DNA from: Cephalotus follicularis
Lineage: Eukaryota > Streptophyta > Magnoliopsida > Oxalidales > Cephalotaceae
DNA: 64,000 bases
Assembly (NCBI GenBank): GCA_001972305.1
Contig: BDDD01000047.1
Location: 211,495-275,494 of the forward strand
Direction of reading: 5' to 3'
The notes below the pieces were generated by a model. It did no database searches, was not told where the DNA came from, and was given only the letters and a program-made list of their open reading frames with translations. The first letter of the stretch is position 1. The number at the start of each line of letters is the position of its first letter. The position numbers and the translations under genes are program-made. Below, in pieces: positions 1 to 11,754 of the stretch.

Positions 1-198
1 GAACCTCAAGGAGATCCTTGGGAAAAGTGGACGTAGGCAAGAGTTTGGCCGAACCACTCTAAAACTAGTGTTTGCACATCTCTAAACTCTATCTCTTTAC
101 ATTTTGTTCATATTATGTTTGCTTATTGTTTTTAATCATTGCAAATAAGCTTGGAATTTTTAGAAACTACAACCCCCCCCCCCCTTGTAGTTTATTCA
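1..198 (+). mobile_element. E1: 3' end of a copia-type LTR
   Basis: The segment at about 27-95 (GTGGACGTAGGC, then GCCGAACCACT) matches, in the same order, a block found on the minus strand in the copia-type LTRs E11 and E15. This block is typical of plant Ty1/copia LTRs. The segment ends at a CA at 197-198, after a poly-C run near 173-184. Directly to its right the sequence becomes the E2 LTR, so E1 most likely inserted into the E2 5' LTR. The rest of E1 lies left of the window. The exact junction and a TSD (possibly ATATA) are inferred by comparison with the E2 3' LTR. Confidence 0.6.
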
Positions 199-442
199 AT
201 ATAAACTGTGTTTTCTTTACAGGGGGATATACTCCGATACACGAATACTTCATGCCGAAATTTTGGTAGATTTTAAGAGTTAGTTTTTATTTGAATTGGT
301 TATTCCGCTGACATATGATTGATTGAAATTTTAAATTTATAGCACTTTTTGGGAGATCGATTATATATGTTATATGGAATAAAGGAAATGCATATCATGC
401 GTTGGGTCGTGGGGGTTTACCCTCGCGGTTCGGGGCATGACA
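199..442 (+). repeat. E2 5' LTR, 3' remnant
   Basis: This stretch is nearly identical to the last ~240 bp of the 3' LTR at about 14090-14333 and ends in TGACA, followed by the primer-binding site. The upstream ~2.6 kb of the LTR is missing from the window because E1 lies there. Confidence 0.9.
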
Positions 443-446
443 GACT

Positions 447-458
447 TGGTATCAGAGC
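447..458 (+). other. E2 primer-binding site
   Basis: TGGTATCAGAGC, four bases after the 5' LTR end, is complementary to the 3' end of plant initiator Met-tRNA. It would prime minus-strand cDNA synthesis. Confidence 0.9.
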
Positions 459-648
459 CGGTCCTATGCTGGATACGCCAGGATAGGGTCCTTGGCTATG
501 GGAATCGAGAATGATTGAGGTAATTGATTGATAAAGTGCTATATTTGGAGTTACTTGGATTAGCGGAATGATAAGTGTTATATTGAGTTTTCTTGAGTTA
601 TGATTTTTGAAACTGATAGCTGACTTTTGTCTCCTATACAAGGTAGGT

Positions 649-1607
649 ATGGAAGGTCGACGTAGTAGAGTCGCAAGGGGAGGAATAGCCGGACCGAAAA
701 CTACATGGACCCGAGCTAGAGCTGCAGAAGAAGAAAGTGCAGCCCAGGAAGCAGAGAATGTTGCTCCTGCCCGAGAGGAAACTATAGGTGTTTTGAGAGA
801 GGTGCATTCTATGATGGCCCGGTTGAATACATTTATGCGGCGTCATGGGACTACAGTGGATGAACCTCCTGTTGAAAGACCAGTGAGGTGTGCAGCAGAA
901 GCACCCGAACAGACTCCTGCAGTAAGACCGACCAGGCGTGTAGAGACGGCAAGGAGATCAGTTGATATGCCTACTCGGAGGGAGAATCCCTTACTCCGGT
1001 GTTTGAAATTGAATCCTCCAGTCTTTACGGGAGAACCAGATGCTATATCTTCTGATCGGTGGATGATGCAGATTGAAAAGATATTTGAGGTGTTGGAATG
1101 TTCAGATGCGGATAAAATCACCTTTGCCTCCTATATGTTACAAGGTGAGGCAAAACACTGGTGGAGAATGGTCAAAACTACATGGGAGGAATCAAGGGCG
1201 CAGAGATCCTGGTCCTTGTTTCTAAAAGAATTTAATGAAAAATATTTTCCTGAGATAGAGACAGATAGAATGGAAGCTGAGTTTCTTGGGTTGTCGCAGG
1301 GTGATATGACAGTACTCCAGTATGAAGCCAAGTTCATCGAACTGGAGAGAGTTGCCCCTCACATGGTTAGCTCAGAGTCTATGAGAGCTAAGAAGTTCCT
1401 AAATGGGTTGAGGCCAGACATCCAACTGAAATTAGTACCGCAATGGTTGAGATCCTTTCCGGAGATAGCTAGCAGAGCCAGAGAGATTGAACTAGTGATT
1501 GATCAGATGCGTAAGTTGAGAATTCATAATGATAATAAGAGGCCTTCTTCCTCAGGTGGGCAATCAGGAAGGAGTTCAAGGAGTAGCAACAAGTCTCCCA
1601 GGTCAGG
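649..1607 (+). pseudogene. E2 gag, N-terminal part (split by E3)
   Basis: Gag is the structural protein that packages element RNA in cytoplasmic particles. The ATG at 649 is the first Met of a frame that stays open into the E3 insertion. An arginine-rich N-terminus is followed by a retrotransposon gag capsid domain with its hallmark Trp pair (near residue 170, context GEAKHWW) and a downstream LNGLRPDIQ segment. A Ser/Gly/Arg-rich linker runs into E3 at 1608. The frame continues at 4397 once one TCAGG copy and E3 are discounted. There is no stop in this segment, so the solo LTR is the main lesion here. Confidence 0.9.
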
Positions 1608-1780
1608 TGTAATAACCGTAAATTCAATTGATGTATACTGATCCAATTATTGAAATAAAATATACATTTAATCGAGTTAATTGTCCAATTATTATATTCT
1701 TCTGTGTTGGTTTATGTTTGGAATGAATGGAAGTTCGATTGGTTATGTATCAAACTTAAGAAACCCTAAAACAACCATTG

Positions 1781-1910
1781 ACAGTCGACTGCCACAGGGA
1801 GGAAGTCGACTGCCTGGTTTATGAAGGGGCAGCCGACTAACACAGGGGAGCAGTCGACTGCCTGATGCGTGTTGTGGACAGTCGACTGGCCAATGCATCC
1901 AGTCAACTGG
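1781..1910. repeat. Type 1 GTCGAC palindrome cluster (E3, first)
   Basis: About six copies of CAGTCGACTG or one-base variants (GCCGACT, AGTCAACTG) at irregular spacing of 20-30 bp, beginning roughly 170 bp into the LTR. Confidence 0.85.
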
Positions 1911-2943
1911 ATCGGTACAGAACAGGTGTCTGTGCATGCCTGTTAGACTGAACAAAGAGGAGATTGCATGGTGGGCAGGTGTCACATAAGACAGGAGCTG
2001 CCAGAGCATGCAAAAAGGCATGCTTGCATGTCCTCTATCCTCTCTGCAAATTGCAGACCTGCAACCTGCAAAAATTGAAGAGAGAAGGGTAAGAAAAGAG
2101 ATGCATGTGAAGAGAGAAGAAAGGGAGAGAGGCTGAGTAATGGAGCCTGGCGAATTCAAAGTCTCAAAGCCTTTATATCAGCTATCCAGGAGCTGAATGT
2201 GAGTGTTGGAAAACACTGAATTGAGGAGAATTGCTGGAATTGGGAAGGCTTGCTTTGGAAGGATTTAGAGAACTCAAAGAAGGAGCCCTTGAAGCTTTGG
2301 TTTCTCTTGGTAAGTTCTCAATCCGAACTCTCTGTTATTATGATGATAATGTATCTAGGAGAATGTTTAATCTTCTGATGATATGGTTAAGGTTAACATC
2401 TTCTAGAATTAATATGGAATGTGGTAATGGTCAAGTAAAGGGATGATTAATCTCTAGATTGGATTGTAGTTGTTGTTAGTTGCCATGATATAAGCTACTG
2501 ATTCCCTTAAGTATACACATACACATCTTCTGTCCACACGTTTAAGAGACAATGAATTGATATAGTGACACAAGGTTCCTAAGATGTGGTAAAAAGGGGA
2601 TAGTTGTGAAGCTCAATGAACCAATAATTAACTACTGTTAATTTGGAGTTGTCATAAGGACTGAACTTGCTGGTGCTAATGCATGTATCCATAAACCTGC
2701 ATGCATAGATTAATCTTGCTGGAATTGAAGGATTGGTTGGTGAAAGCTTGGAAAACTTAAAGAGAAAGATCAAACCCAATTGATCTTGGGATAGCAATTG
2801 AGGTAGGGGTAAAGATATGTTATGGAAGATATAGTATGCATATCGTGTATGTCTATTTTCTGCATGTTTACATGTGTTGAAATTGATTGGAAATTGAACT
2901 TGAATTGCATGACTTGCTACTGCCTGTATTTTCTGGGCAGAAA

Positions 2944-3058
2944 TAGTCGACTGCTCTTCATGGCAGTCAACTACTCAACCTATCCAGTCGACTGCCAAGG
3001 CAAAGCAGTCGACTACTCAACCAAGGCAGTCGGCTATTCTTGAAGGCAGCCGACTGTT
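2944..3058. repeat. Type 1 GTCGAC palindrome cluster (E3, second)
   Basis: Six further copies of the same palindrome and its variants (AGTCGGCT, AGCCGACTG), about 1.3 kb into the LTR. The E14 LTRs have clusters at comparable offsets but of type 2. Confidence 0.85.
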
Positions 3059-4396
3059 CTGGGCAAATTACTGATATAAGTCCTTTTAAGGCCTCAATTT
3101 GAAATGTAATTAACTTGGCCTTCATATGGATGATTAGAACAGTCTATCCTGGCCTCATATACAATTACATTTCAAGATTTAACAATGTACGCACTTCTAG
3201 CAAAAGTTGCATACAAATGGCTATGAAATGCTATTGTCTTGTGATTCCTTGAATTACTGCTGCCCTTAATTATTGTTACTGTATATGCTACCTCATATTA
3301 GTATATACCAATGACTGTTATAAACCTACTATTTTCATGTTCCAAATGTGGAACAACTATGTGCTATATGCACAATACATGATATTGTCCTATCATTTTC
3401 AAATGAACACTTCTTACCTAAAAAGAACTACTGAATTTCCTCCTATATGAGAGGTACCTACTGTTTTGTTTCCCAAACTGGAAACCACTACTGTACTGAT
3501 ATCGTTTTCCTCATATGAGATGTACGATCACTGAAATGTTATATGTTTCTAAAGAAAACCCTTTGATATTGCATATTATTTATTTATGTAGTATCATTAT
3601 TGAATTGCATTGATTGAATTGATTGTCTATGCTTACTGCCGTAGTTTAGTGATGGAGGATATCACTGATTACGAATGTGATCCTGGGTGCCAGGAGTTGG
3701 CCAGAGTATCACCCAAATGTCTGCCTTGCAGAACTTACTGTTAAACTACCCGCCAACACCGGTAGTAAACGTTACCTGTTCTGTCATCCTCGGTGCATAG
3801 GGTGATAGTTAGGTGGTGCGCAGTTGGTGCTAGGAGTTAGCGACATGTGACACCCAAACCACTGTATGAATTGATTGTACCCTTGTGCGGTATGCTTGCA
3901 TTGTACTGTCCATGGCCACTTGGCATGGTGGCTCATTCATTGGAATACTAAATGTTATTTTTATATAAACTGTCATACATATTGCATCCATATATTCCTT
4001 AGCATGCATTATCTTCCTACTTAGCCAAGTGAGGACAACGACTAACCCCTACAATTACAGATTGAGCAAGGACGTTCGGAGCTTGCTGCTGAAGCTTGGA
4101 GAGATTCTGTCTATCTTTTAAGGTTGTTGTTTATGTTGATGTATTGAATTGTAATGAACGGATCATACCTCATTTCTGTTGTATTTCCTTATGTTTAAGG
4201 ATAATATTTGACTTATGCCCGCACGTAGTATGGGATACGTGCGGACGACTTGTATTTATATTCCAGCTTATTGACTGCTTCCGCATATTATTTATGAACT
4301 GTTGAATGAAATGCTGGAGTATTATGTTTAGTTCTGATATCACCATATATGCTTGTCTTAATGTTATGGAACCGAATAACGGGGTGTGACATCAGG

Positions 4397-5360
4397 AAAT
4401 AGTAGTCCTGGACAGGGTAGTTCACCTCAGAGTGCTGGCAATTCACCTGGGTTTTCTGGTAAAAAAGGATAGTCCAGAGGTTCACACCAAAGGAGTCATG
4501 GTTATAGACAGAGGGATCGAAGGAAGGCGTTTTCTCAAGGAAGTCGCTCTAGACTAGCTAGTGGTAGTGGCCATGATTCCATTGAGCTGTGTGTACACTG
4601 TGGACGCACTAACCACACATCTGGCGATTGCTGGTGGAGAGCCGACAAATGTATGGTATGTGGGGCTTCCGATCATGGCACTAGGGAGTGCCCACATAGC
4701 AGATATGGTTCCGGGGATCAACCTGGGCTAGGTTCTGGTGGATCATACGAAGGTACTCAGCAGAACCGGAGTACGGGGTATCAACAAAGTAGTGGTTCCC
4801 ATCAACAACAGGGTCGCCAGGGTACCAATACACCTTCAACAACAGGAAGAGACCGAGGAAAACAACCGATGGGATCGACACCTACTGTGCAGGGTACAGT
4901 GTATGCGATGGACCAAAGTGCAGCAGGAGGATTTAACTCAGTGATTGGAGGTACGGTTTATATTTCTCGATGCATGGCACAGACTCTTATTGATCCGGGC
5001 TCATCTCATTCATACATCGCATCACATTTTATATGTCATGTTTCTGTGGAGCCCGAGTGTTTACCTTTTACAATTGAGGTTAGTACTCCTGTGAGAGAAT
5101 CTGTGAATGCAAAATGGATATGTAACTCTTGTGTTATAGAGATTGCTGGCCAGAGCTTGCTAGCGGATCTGATTGTGCTGCCTATGGGTGAACTAGATGT
5201 AATTCTTGGCATGGATTGGTAATAAGCACATTATGCCCATGTGGATTGAAATAGAAAGATTGTAACCTTCAGTATACCGAGACAACCTCAGTTCCAGTTT
5301 ATTGGGACCTTAGAACAACAGACAGTTCGGACGATTTCTGCTATACATGCTGACATACTT
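4397..5360 (+). pseudogene. E2 gag C-terminus and protease
   Basis: This continues the gag frame after E3. Two CX2CX4HX4C zinc knuckles, which bind RNA, are visible at about 4590-4690. A Gly/Gln/Ser-rich linker then leads to an aspartic protease domain, whose role is to cut the polyprotein. The protease motif reads D-P-G near 4993 where D-S/T-G is usual, so activity is doubtful. In-frame stops lie at 4470 (TAG), at 5220 and 5223 (two TAA, directly after the GMDW motif) and at 5247 (TGA). No frameshift is needed to join it to the RT region. Confidence 0.88.
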
Positions 5361-6669
5361 TTGAAACAAGGTTGTAGTGGATACTTGGTGTATGTGACTG
5401 ATGACAGGAAATGGGTTCCACAGCTGGAGGATGTTCCAGTTGTTTGCGAGTACCCGGACGTGTTTCTGGAGGAATTGACATCCTTACCTCCTGAGAGGAG
5501 TATGGAATTTGCTATAGATCTTCTACTGGGAACAGCACCTATATCGAGAGCTCCGTATCGTATGGCCCCTCCTGAGTTGAAGGAATTGAAATTACAATTG
5601 CAGGAGTTGCTCGATAAGAGCTTCATCAGACCGAGCGTTTCCCCGTGGGGAGCGCCCGTCCTGTTTGTTAAGAAGAAAGATGGATCTCTGAGAATGTGTG
5701 TAGATTATCGGCAGCTTAATAAGGCTACTATCAAGAACAAATACCCGTTGCCTCATATTGATGAGTTGTTCGACCAATTGAAGGGGTCGTCGGTGTTCTC
5801 CAAGTTAGATTTGAGGACAGGGTATCATCAGCTCAGAGTTAGAACAGAAGACATTCCGAAGACGGCTTTTAGGTCACGGTATGGACATTACGAATTTGTG
5901 GTGATGCCTTTTGGAGTGACCAACGCACCTGCCGCATTTATGAGCCTAATGAACCAGGTGTTTAGCCCATATCTTGACAAATTCATTGTGGTCTTTATTG
6001 ATGATATCTTGGTGTACTCTAAGTCTATGGAGGACCATGGAGAACATTTACACTTGACGTTGCGGACTTTGAGAGAACATCGGATGTATGCTAAGTTTGA
6101 TAAATGTGGGTTTTGGCTGTCAGAGGTAGCCTTTCTGGGTCATTTTATTTCTGGTACTGGTCTGTCTGTGGATCCAACAAAAATAGAAGCAGTCAGGGAT
6201 TGGAGACGACCATCGAACGTGACTAAGGTCCGTAGTTTCTTAGGCTTAGCGGGCTATTATCGCCGCTTTGTCAAAGGATTCTCTCGGATTGCTACGTCGT
6301 TGACCTGATTAACTCAGAAGAAGATAGCATTTGATTGGGATGATAGCTGTGAGCAGAGTTTTCAAGAATTGAAGCATTGCCTGATGTCGGCACCTATATT
6401 AGCCTTGCCAGAGGGTGATGAAGGTTTTGTGGTGTATAGTGATGCATCCGGAAGTGGTTTAGTGTGTGTGCTTAAGCAGAACAGAAAACTGATCGCTTAT
6501 GCCTTAAGGAAATTGAAACCTCACGAAGAAAATTACCCTACTCACGACCTTGAGTTGGCAGCGATAGTCTTCGCACTATGCAAATGGAGGCATTATCTTT
6601 GTGGCACGAAGTTTGAAGTGTATAGTGATCACAAAAGCTTGAAGCACTTGTTTTCTTAGAAATACTTGA
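5361..6669 (+). pseudogene. E2 reverse transcriptase and RNase H (5' part)
   Basis: RT copies element RNA into cDNA and RNase H removes the RNA strand. Visible in order are the [19 protein letters not shown] fingers motif, [17 protein letters not shown], the VMPFG motif and the catalytic FIDDILVYS box near 5995-6021, then the AGYYRRF connection. TGA at 6306 splits RT from RNase H. RNase H shows VYSDAS, the LELAAI helix and YSDHKSL, so its acidic residues are present; TAG at 6657 follows. E4 interrupts the gene at 6670 and the frame continues at 9866. Both active sites look intact, so nonsense mutations, not active-site changes, disabled this copy. Confidence 0.9.
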
Positions 6670-9600
6670 TGTAACACCCCCGATTCAGAATCAGGATCAC
6701 TCTCGATTCAGGATCGGTGTGTCACACAAAACTGAACTAAAACATATCAAAGATCTTAATCTTAATCATCATCAAGACGTGGTGGTTCTAAAAATCTAAA
6801 AACATGTATAATCATGAAACATAAACTGAATCTGAAACCTAATCTGGAAACTTTGTCATAAATCAAATCTCACAATACTCTTTAAATAACTGGCCTATAC
6901 GCGACCATAACACTACTAAAACATAACCAGATCAAACTCCTAGATGATCCTCTGACATAGGGTAACTCTCTCATCACACTTGCCCATGCTATCCCTGAAA
7001 ACCTGCCGCATGGAAAATAAAACGCGGCTGAGCAAACCTCAGTACAGATATAGAATCATAAAACAGTTTACGAACAGTTTATGAAACAAAACAGTTACGA
7101 AATAACATAATTACGAATCAAAATAGATACGAATCAAAATAGAATAGTTACAAATCATAACAGAACGAAACAAAACTGCATCCGAAACAAAGCAGTTTAC
7201 CAAAACGAAACAGTACAAAACAAAACAATATCCTGCACAATACAGTATCTGAAACAAACACGATACGATACAAAACATTTCACGAAACGAAACACTCTAC
7301 GAAACAGAATAGAAAAATTTACGGAACAAAGAAAACAGTTTCTGAACAGTACGAAACAATAGATTACGGAACAAAGCAAAGCAGTAAACGATAAACGATA
7401 ATTTGAAAGCAGTAAGATTTCAAAGTTAACTCAAAACAGAAATCTTAAGCAATATATCAGTTTAAACATTCTTTGAAATCACATATGAACTTTCATAAAA
7501 ACCAAATCCATAACTTCCAAAACGTATGACAAACTTTTCAAAACATAAGTTTCATACTGAGCCACATAACATATCACATAACATAAATTTGGCAAGGGAG
7601 TAGCTAATTCCACATGCCCACTAGAATTGAAGTGTACGGCACTACACATATCAATTCTCACATATCACATATCCGATCACACCTCGGATCACATATCTGA
7701 TCACACCTCAGATCACATAAACTAGAATCGATTCATACGATTCTATCACATAACGGATCCATACATCCACCTCATGGGATTTATTCATACACTCAGAGAT
7801 GCCGTAGTCTAATCACACCGCTACGGAAGTGTCACGTCCCCGTGCCAGGCCCACGACGTGCCTATGGTACGCCCCATAGGTGGGTACAATACTCAGTATT
7901 TATTTCAAAAATATTGATTTATCAAAATCAATTTAAAACACATAAAATATACTTTCACAAAACATATCGGAGAACCGCTCACAACGGTATCATAACATAC
8001 ATTTCATAACATATCGTATCATTTCATATCATATGTATAAAGTCGGAATCATTTATAATGTCAAAACCAACTTCATTTTCGAAACGTGTCAAAACAATAA
8101 AACATTTCCAAGTTCATAAACGAAGAAACATAGAATAAAGCAAAACTATTTTCAGTTCGAAAACCAGATAGCCAAGGAAACGATAGAAATTCGTACATAT
8201 CCATTAGGCAATAAAACGGGTTTTATTCAATCAAAAACCGATCGATGATAACCAAGAAAGGGAATCCATACCAAATACAGAATCTGAAATTGTCTCAAAT
8301 AAAATCAGAAGGATAGCCAAGAAAGGACATCCGTACTTCATTTACTAAAACAAAACCGAATTTATCCCAACAACACCGAAGGAGATATCAAGGAACGAAA
8401 CATCCGTACAAAAACATAACCGACTTTATTCAAATAAAATCGAACGGAGTATCCAAGAATGAAAGAATAATCCGTACATTAATCATAAAACCGAATTCAT
8501 TTAAACAAAACCAACAGAGAAATCCAAAGCAAAGAGAATCCGTACAATAACAAAAGATAAAGCTGAAATTTATTCCTTAACAAACCAGTAGGAGAGTATC
8601 AAAGAAAGAGTTATCCGTACCTCATGCAATCACCAAAACAACCTCAAGAATATGTATCGAGACTTCTCTAGACCACTCATCGGTTGTTGCAAATATCTAA
8701 CAGAAATAAAATCGTTCTCATAAGGACTTGAAATAAAATCAGACCTCAACTCATGGGTCATTGTACACTAATCATGATCATATAAGATAACAATAGGTTT
8801 AATACGTCCAATTCGCATAAGTCTCATCTAAACATATTTTTGAATTCACGAAGGTAAGTCCAAGTTGTCCAATTCATCCAATTCCAAATCATAATACTAG
8901 TTCAACTCATAATATAGCAAAATGAGTACATAAATACATAATTCAACCAAAATCAGAATGTAACGGAGTAAGGTTCAGAGTTTACCGAAAGCAGTCAAAA
9001 CAGAGCACATAGCCATAATCACATCGCGGAACTGGAACGGATCACACCTATGCGAAGAACGGAGTCAGAAAACTGTCCGAAAACATGTCGCCAGAGACAG
9101 CCACGCGTGGGCTCACACGTCGCCGCTGGCTGGCTCGTGTCTGTCACGCGTCGCCGGTCAGTAGCCGTGAGGGTCCGATCTGGAGCATCTGAGGCCAGGG
9201 ATGACATATCTCAGGCGCGTTTGCCATGAAACCGCTGCGTTTGGCCGGAACGAAGACATTTGACCGCGGCTGGACTTTGCGCCGATCTGCTTTTTCGGCG
9301 TCGCCAAGGGTCGAGGCTGGTCGTGTTCGCTTCCTCTCATCGCCAGGATGCCGAATATGACCTTGGCTTGTCGTGACGATCACCGGAGTGGGAGAATCGA
9401 CTCCAAATAGATGCAGGAGAGAAGACGTTGCGCACGCCGGTGGAGACGTTGGCCGGCGTAGAGGTTGGGTGCGGTGGACTCAAGAGACTGTGGGGGTTCG
9501 ACTGGTGCCATATCGGCGCCGACGCCGATGACAGCGGTAGAGAGGGGAGAGAGAACGGGAGAGACGGCGGGAGAGAGAGAGAGAGTGGGAGAGAAAGTAT

Positions 9601-9860
9601 TTTTTAATGTAAAATTAGGGTTTTTGTTATGTAGAAATACTGAAAGGGTTTTTAACAAGTAAACAAAAAGCCAAAATTATTTAATTTATTCATCGACTTA
9701 ATATCAAAACCCACTAGGCTAAGGCCAAAACCCGCTTAGCCTAGCCAAAAGAAAAACAAACCGAAAAATGGGCAGTCCACAAACCGAAAAAAAAATCGAC
9801 AGCCCACATGAAACAAATCGAAAAGCCTGAAAATTATATACGGAAAAACGGGATATTACA
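6670..9860 (-). mobile_element. E4: solo LTR inside E2 RNase H
   Basis: Flanked by the perfect TSD CTTGA (6665-6669 and 9861-9865). On the plus strand it starts TGTAACACCCCC and ends ATATTACA, so it reads on the minus strand. No coding region or PBS lies inside. Its right-hand transcript region (7001-7047 stem-loop, 7790-7950 block) matches the E6/E8/E12 family and is almost identical to E10 over about 160 bp. It has no GTCGAC palindrome cluster. A GC-rich stretch at about 9015-9560 has open frames on both strands that match nothing I recognise. Confidence 0.93.
8170..8622 (-). repeat. Degenerate tandem array in E4 (~65-80 bp unit)
   Basis: About seven imperfect copies, each with an AACCGAATTTATT-like start and ending in ATCCGTAC (GTACGGAT on the LTR sense strand). 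Related LTRs E6, E8, E10 and E12 carry this GGTACGGAT box essentially once, so the array is an expansion in E4. Confidence 0.65.
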
Positions 9861-9865
9861 CTTGA

Positions 9866-11436
9866 ATATGAGGCAACGAAGGTGGATGGAATTACTAAAT
9901 GATTACAACTGCGAAATACAATACCATCCAGGTAAAGCTAATGTGGTGGCAGATGCCTTGAGTCGGCGTTTAGCTTGCCTAACGATGTCTCAAATTCAGG
10001 CACGTCCATGGTTATTGGAAAGGATTAGAGAAGCTCAAAGTTCAGATGGGATTTTACTTAAGGCTGCGTTGAATGCACAAGGTGATTTGAAACCTGAATT
10101 CACGGTCCATAGTGACGGGTTGATAAGATATCAAGGCAGGATATGTGTTCCTGATGATAAGGGGTTGAAAGATGAGTTGCTATCGCAGGCTCATCGTTCC
10201 AATTTCTCAGTGCATCCGGGGAGTACCAAGATGTACCGAGATTTGAAGTCTAGTTACTGGTGGCATAATATGAATAGAGAGATAGCTGAATATGTTGTTT
10301 CCTGCCTGACTTGTCAACAGATTAAGGCAAAACACCAGAGACCAGCTGGATTATTACAGCCGTTACAGGTAGCACAATGGAAATAGGAGCATATCACTAT
10401 GGATTTTGTGACAGGATTACCCCGAACGAGGACTAACCATGATGCTATATGGGTGATTGTCGACCGCTTCACAAAGTCTTCCCATTTTCTAGCAATCTGA
10501 ACGAATTATTCCTTGGATCGCTTAGCATCCCTATATGTTGGAGAGATTGTGAGACTCCATGGTGTACCAGTTAGTGTGGTTTCTGAGCGAGATCCGCAGT
10601 TCACTTCCCGATTTTGGAAGAAACTGCAAGCAACATTTGGTACCCAACCGAATTTCAGTATGGCTTTTCATCCCCAAACGGATGGTCAATCAGAACGGAC
10701 GATTCAAACTCTCGAAGATATGCTTCGAGCGTGTGTTATGGATTGGGGCGGTAGCTGGAAGGAACATTTTCCCCTGGTGGAGTTCTCTTATAACAACAGT
10801 TTCCATGCTAGCATCGGCATGGCACCGTTTGAAGCTCTATACGGAAGAAAGTGCAGAACTCCAGTCTGTTGGTTTGAAGTGGGTGAACAGAGTCTCCTAG
10901 GGCCAAAGATAGTGCAAGAAACAACAGAAAAGGCCAAAATGATCAGAGAAAGACTCTTAACGGCTCAAAGTCGGCAGAAAAGTTATACAGATCGCCGAAG
11001 GAAGGATTTAGAGTTCTCTGTGGGGGATCATGTATTCCTCAAGGTTTCACCAACCAAGGGAGTCATGAGGTTTTGAAAAAGGGGAAAGTTAGCTCCGCGG
11101 TATATAGGACCTTTTGAGATCCTCGAGAGGGTAGGTGCTGTAGCTTACAGGCTTGCCTTACCGCCAGAGTTATCAGAGGTACATGATGTTTTCCATGTAT
11201 CGATGTTGAGGAAGTATCACCCAGATCCTTCACATGTATTGCAATATGAGCCATTGGAGTTGATGGCAGATATGAGCTTTGAAGAGATGCCTGTGCAGAT
11301 TCTCGATCATCGAATCAAACAACTCAGAAACAAGGAAATTGCCTTGGTTAAAGTACTGTGGAAGCATCATGGAGTCAAAGAAGCGACTTAGGAATGTGAG
11401 GATGAGATGAGAACATTGTATCCTCATTTATTCTGA
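9866..11436 (+). pseudogene. E2 RNase H end, integrase and chromodomain-like tail
   Basis: Integrase inserts the cDNA into the host chromosome. After the RNase H end ([15 protein letters not shown]) come the H-H-C-C zinc domain (HRS...HPGSTK... CLTCQ), the catalytic Asp in TMDFVTGLP, the second Asp in ERDPQF and the Glu of the SERTIQTLE segment. A GPF/Y-type module ([10 protein letters not shown]) and a C-terminal tail ([20 protein letters not shown], then ATWE-like, YPHLF) resemble a chromodomain that targets heterochromatin. In-frame stops are TAG 10384, TGA 10498, TGA 11074 and TAG 11389; there is no frameshift. It cannot yield a complete protein. Confidence 0.9.
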
Positions 11437-11466
11437 CCTTAGAAAATCTCGGGACGAGATTTCTTT

Positions 11467-11479
11467 AAGGAGGGGAGGA
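11467..11479 (+). other. E2 polypurine tract
   Basis: AAGGAGGGGAGGA lies directly before the 3' LTR start and would prime plus-strand DNA synthesis. Confidence 0.85.
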
Positions 11480-11754
11480 TGTAAGCCCCTGAAAATTATT
11501 GTAATTATTTATGATGAATAAAAATTATGGAAATAATACCTTGGAGGTTATATTAAATTACGGACTATGTTGTGATGCATAGTATAATTATTTTATGATT
11601 TATGGTGGCCAAGCAGCATTAAATAATTGAGAGGAGCATATAAACATGTGTATATATTGTAGCATATGGGCCCAATGCTTGTTAATTATTGCAAAGCGCC
11701 GAAAGCACCAGTCTTTTCTGTACTTTATAACGCCATACCCGTTGCCTCACCAAG

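Larger units (their letters stand above)
1608..4391 (+). mobile_element. E3: solo LTR inside E2 gag
   Basis: It starts TGTAATAACC and ends GGTGTGACA, with the perfect TSD TCAGG at 1603-1607 and 4392-4396. No PBS or coding sequence lies inside, so it is a solo LTR left by LTR-LTR recombination. It belongs to the same family as the E14 LTRs: both share the GACTTAGCC(A/G)AGTGAGGAC block (3-4 kb region here, 53.6 kb in E14), a 'gcttgagcc/tggccaggagt'-like middle, and the ACGGGGTGTGACA end. ORFs within it, such as 2231-2446, have no family resemblance. Confidence 0.93.

Noticed and set aside
447..458. Possible tRNA gene piece at TGGTATCAGAGC (also at 54042)
   Set aside because: Only the 12-base primer-binding complement is present beside an LTR, with no cloverleaf.
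9015..9383. Possible host exon in a GC-rich stretch with several overlapping frames
   Set aside because: It is inside solo LTR E4, bounded by a TSD, with frames on one strand that overlap each other and no domain resemblance.
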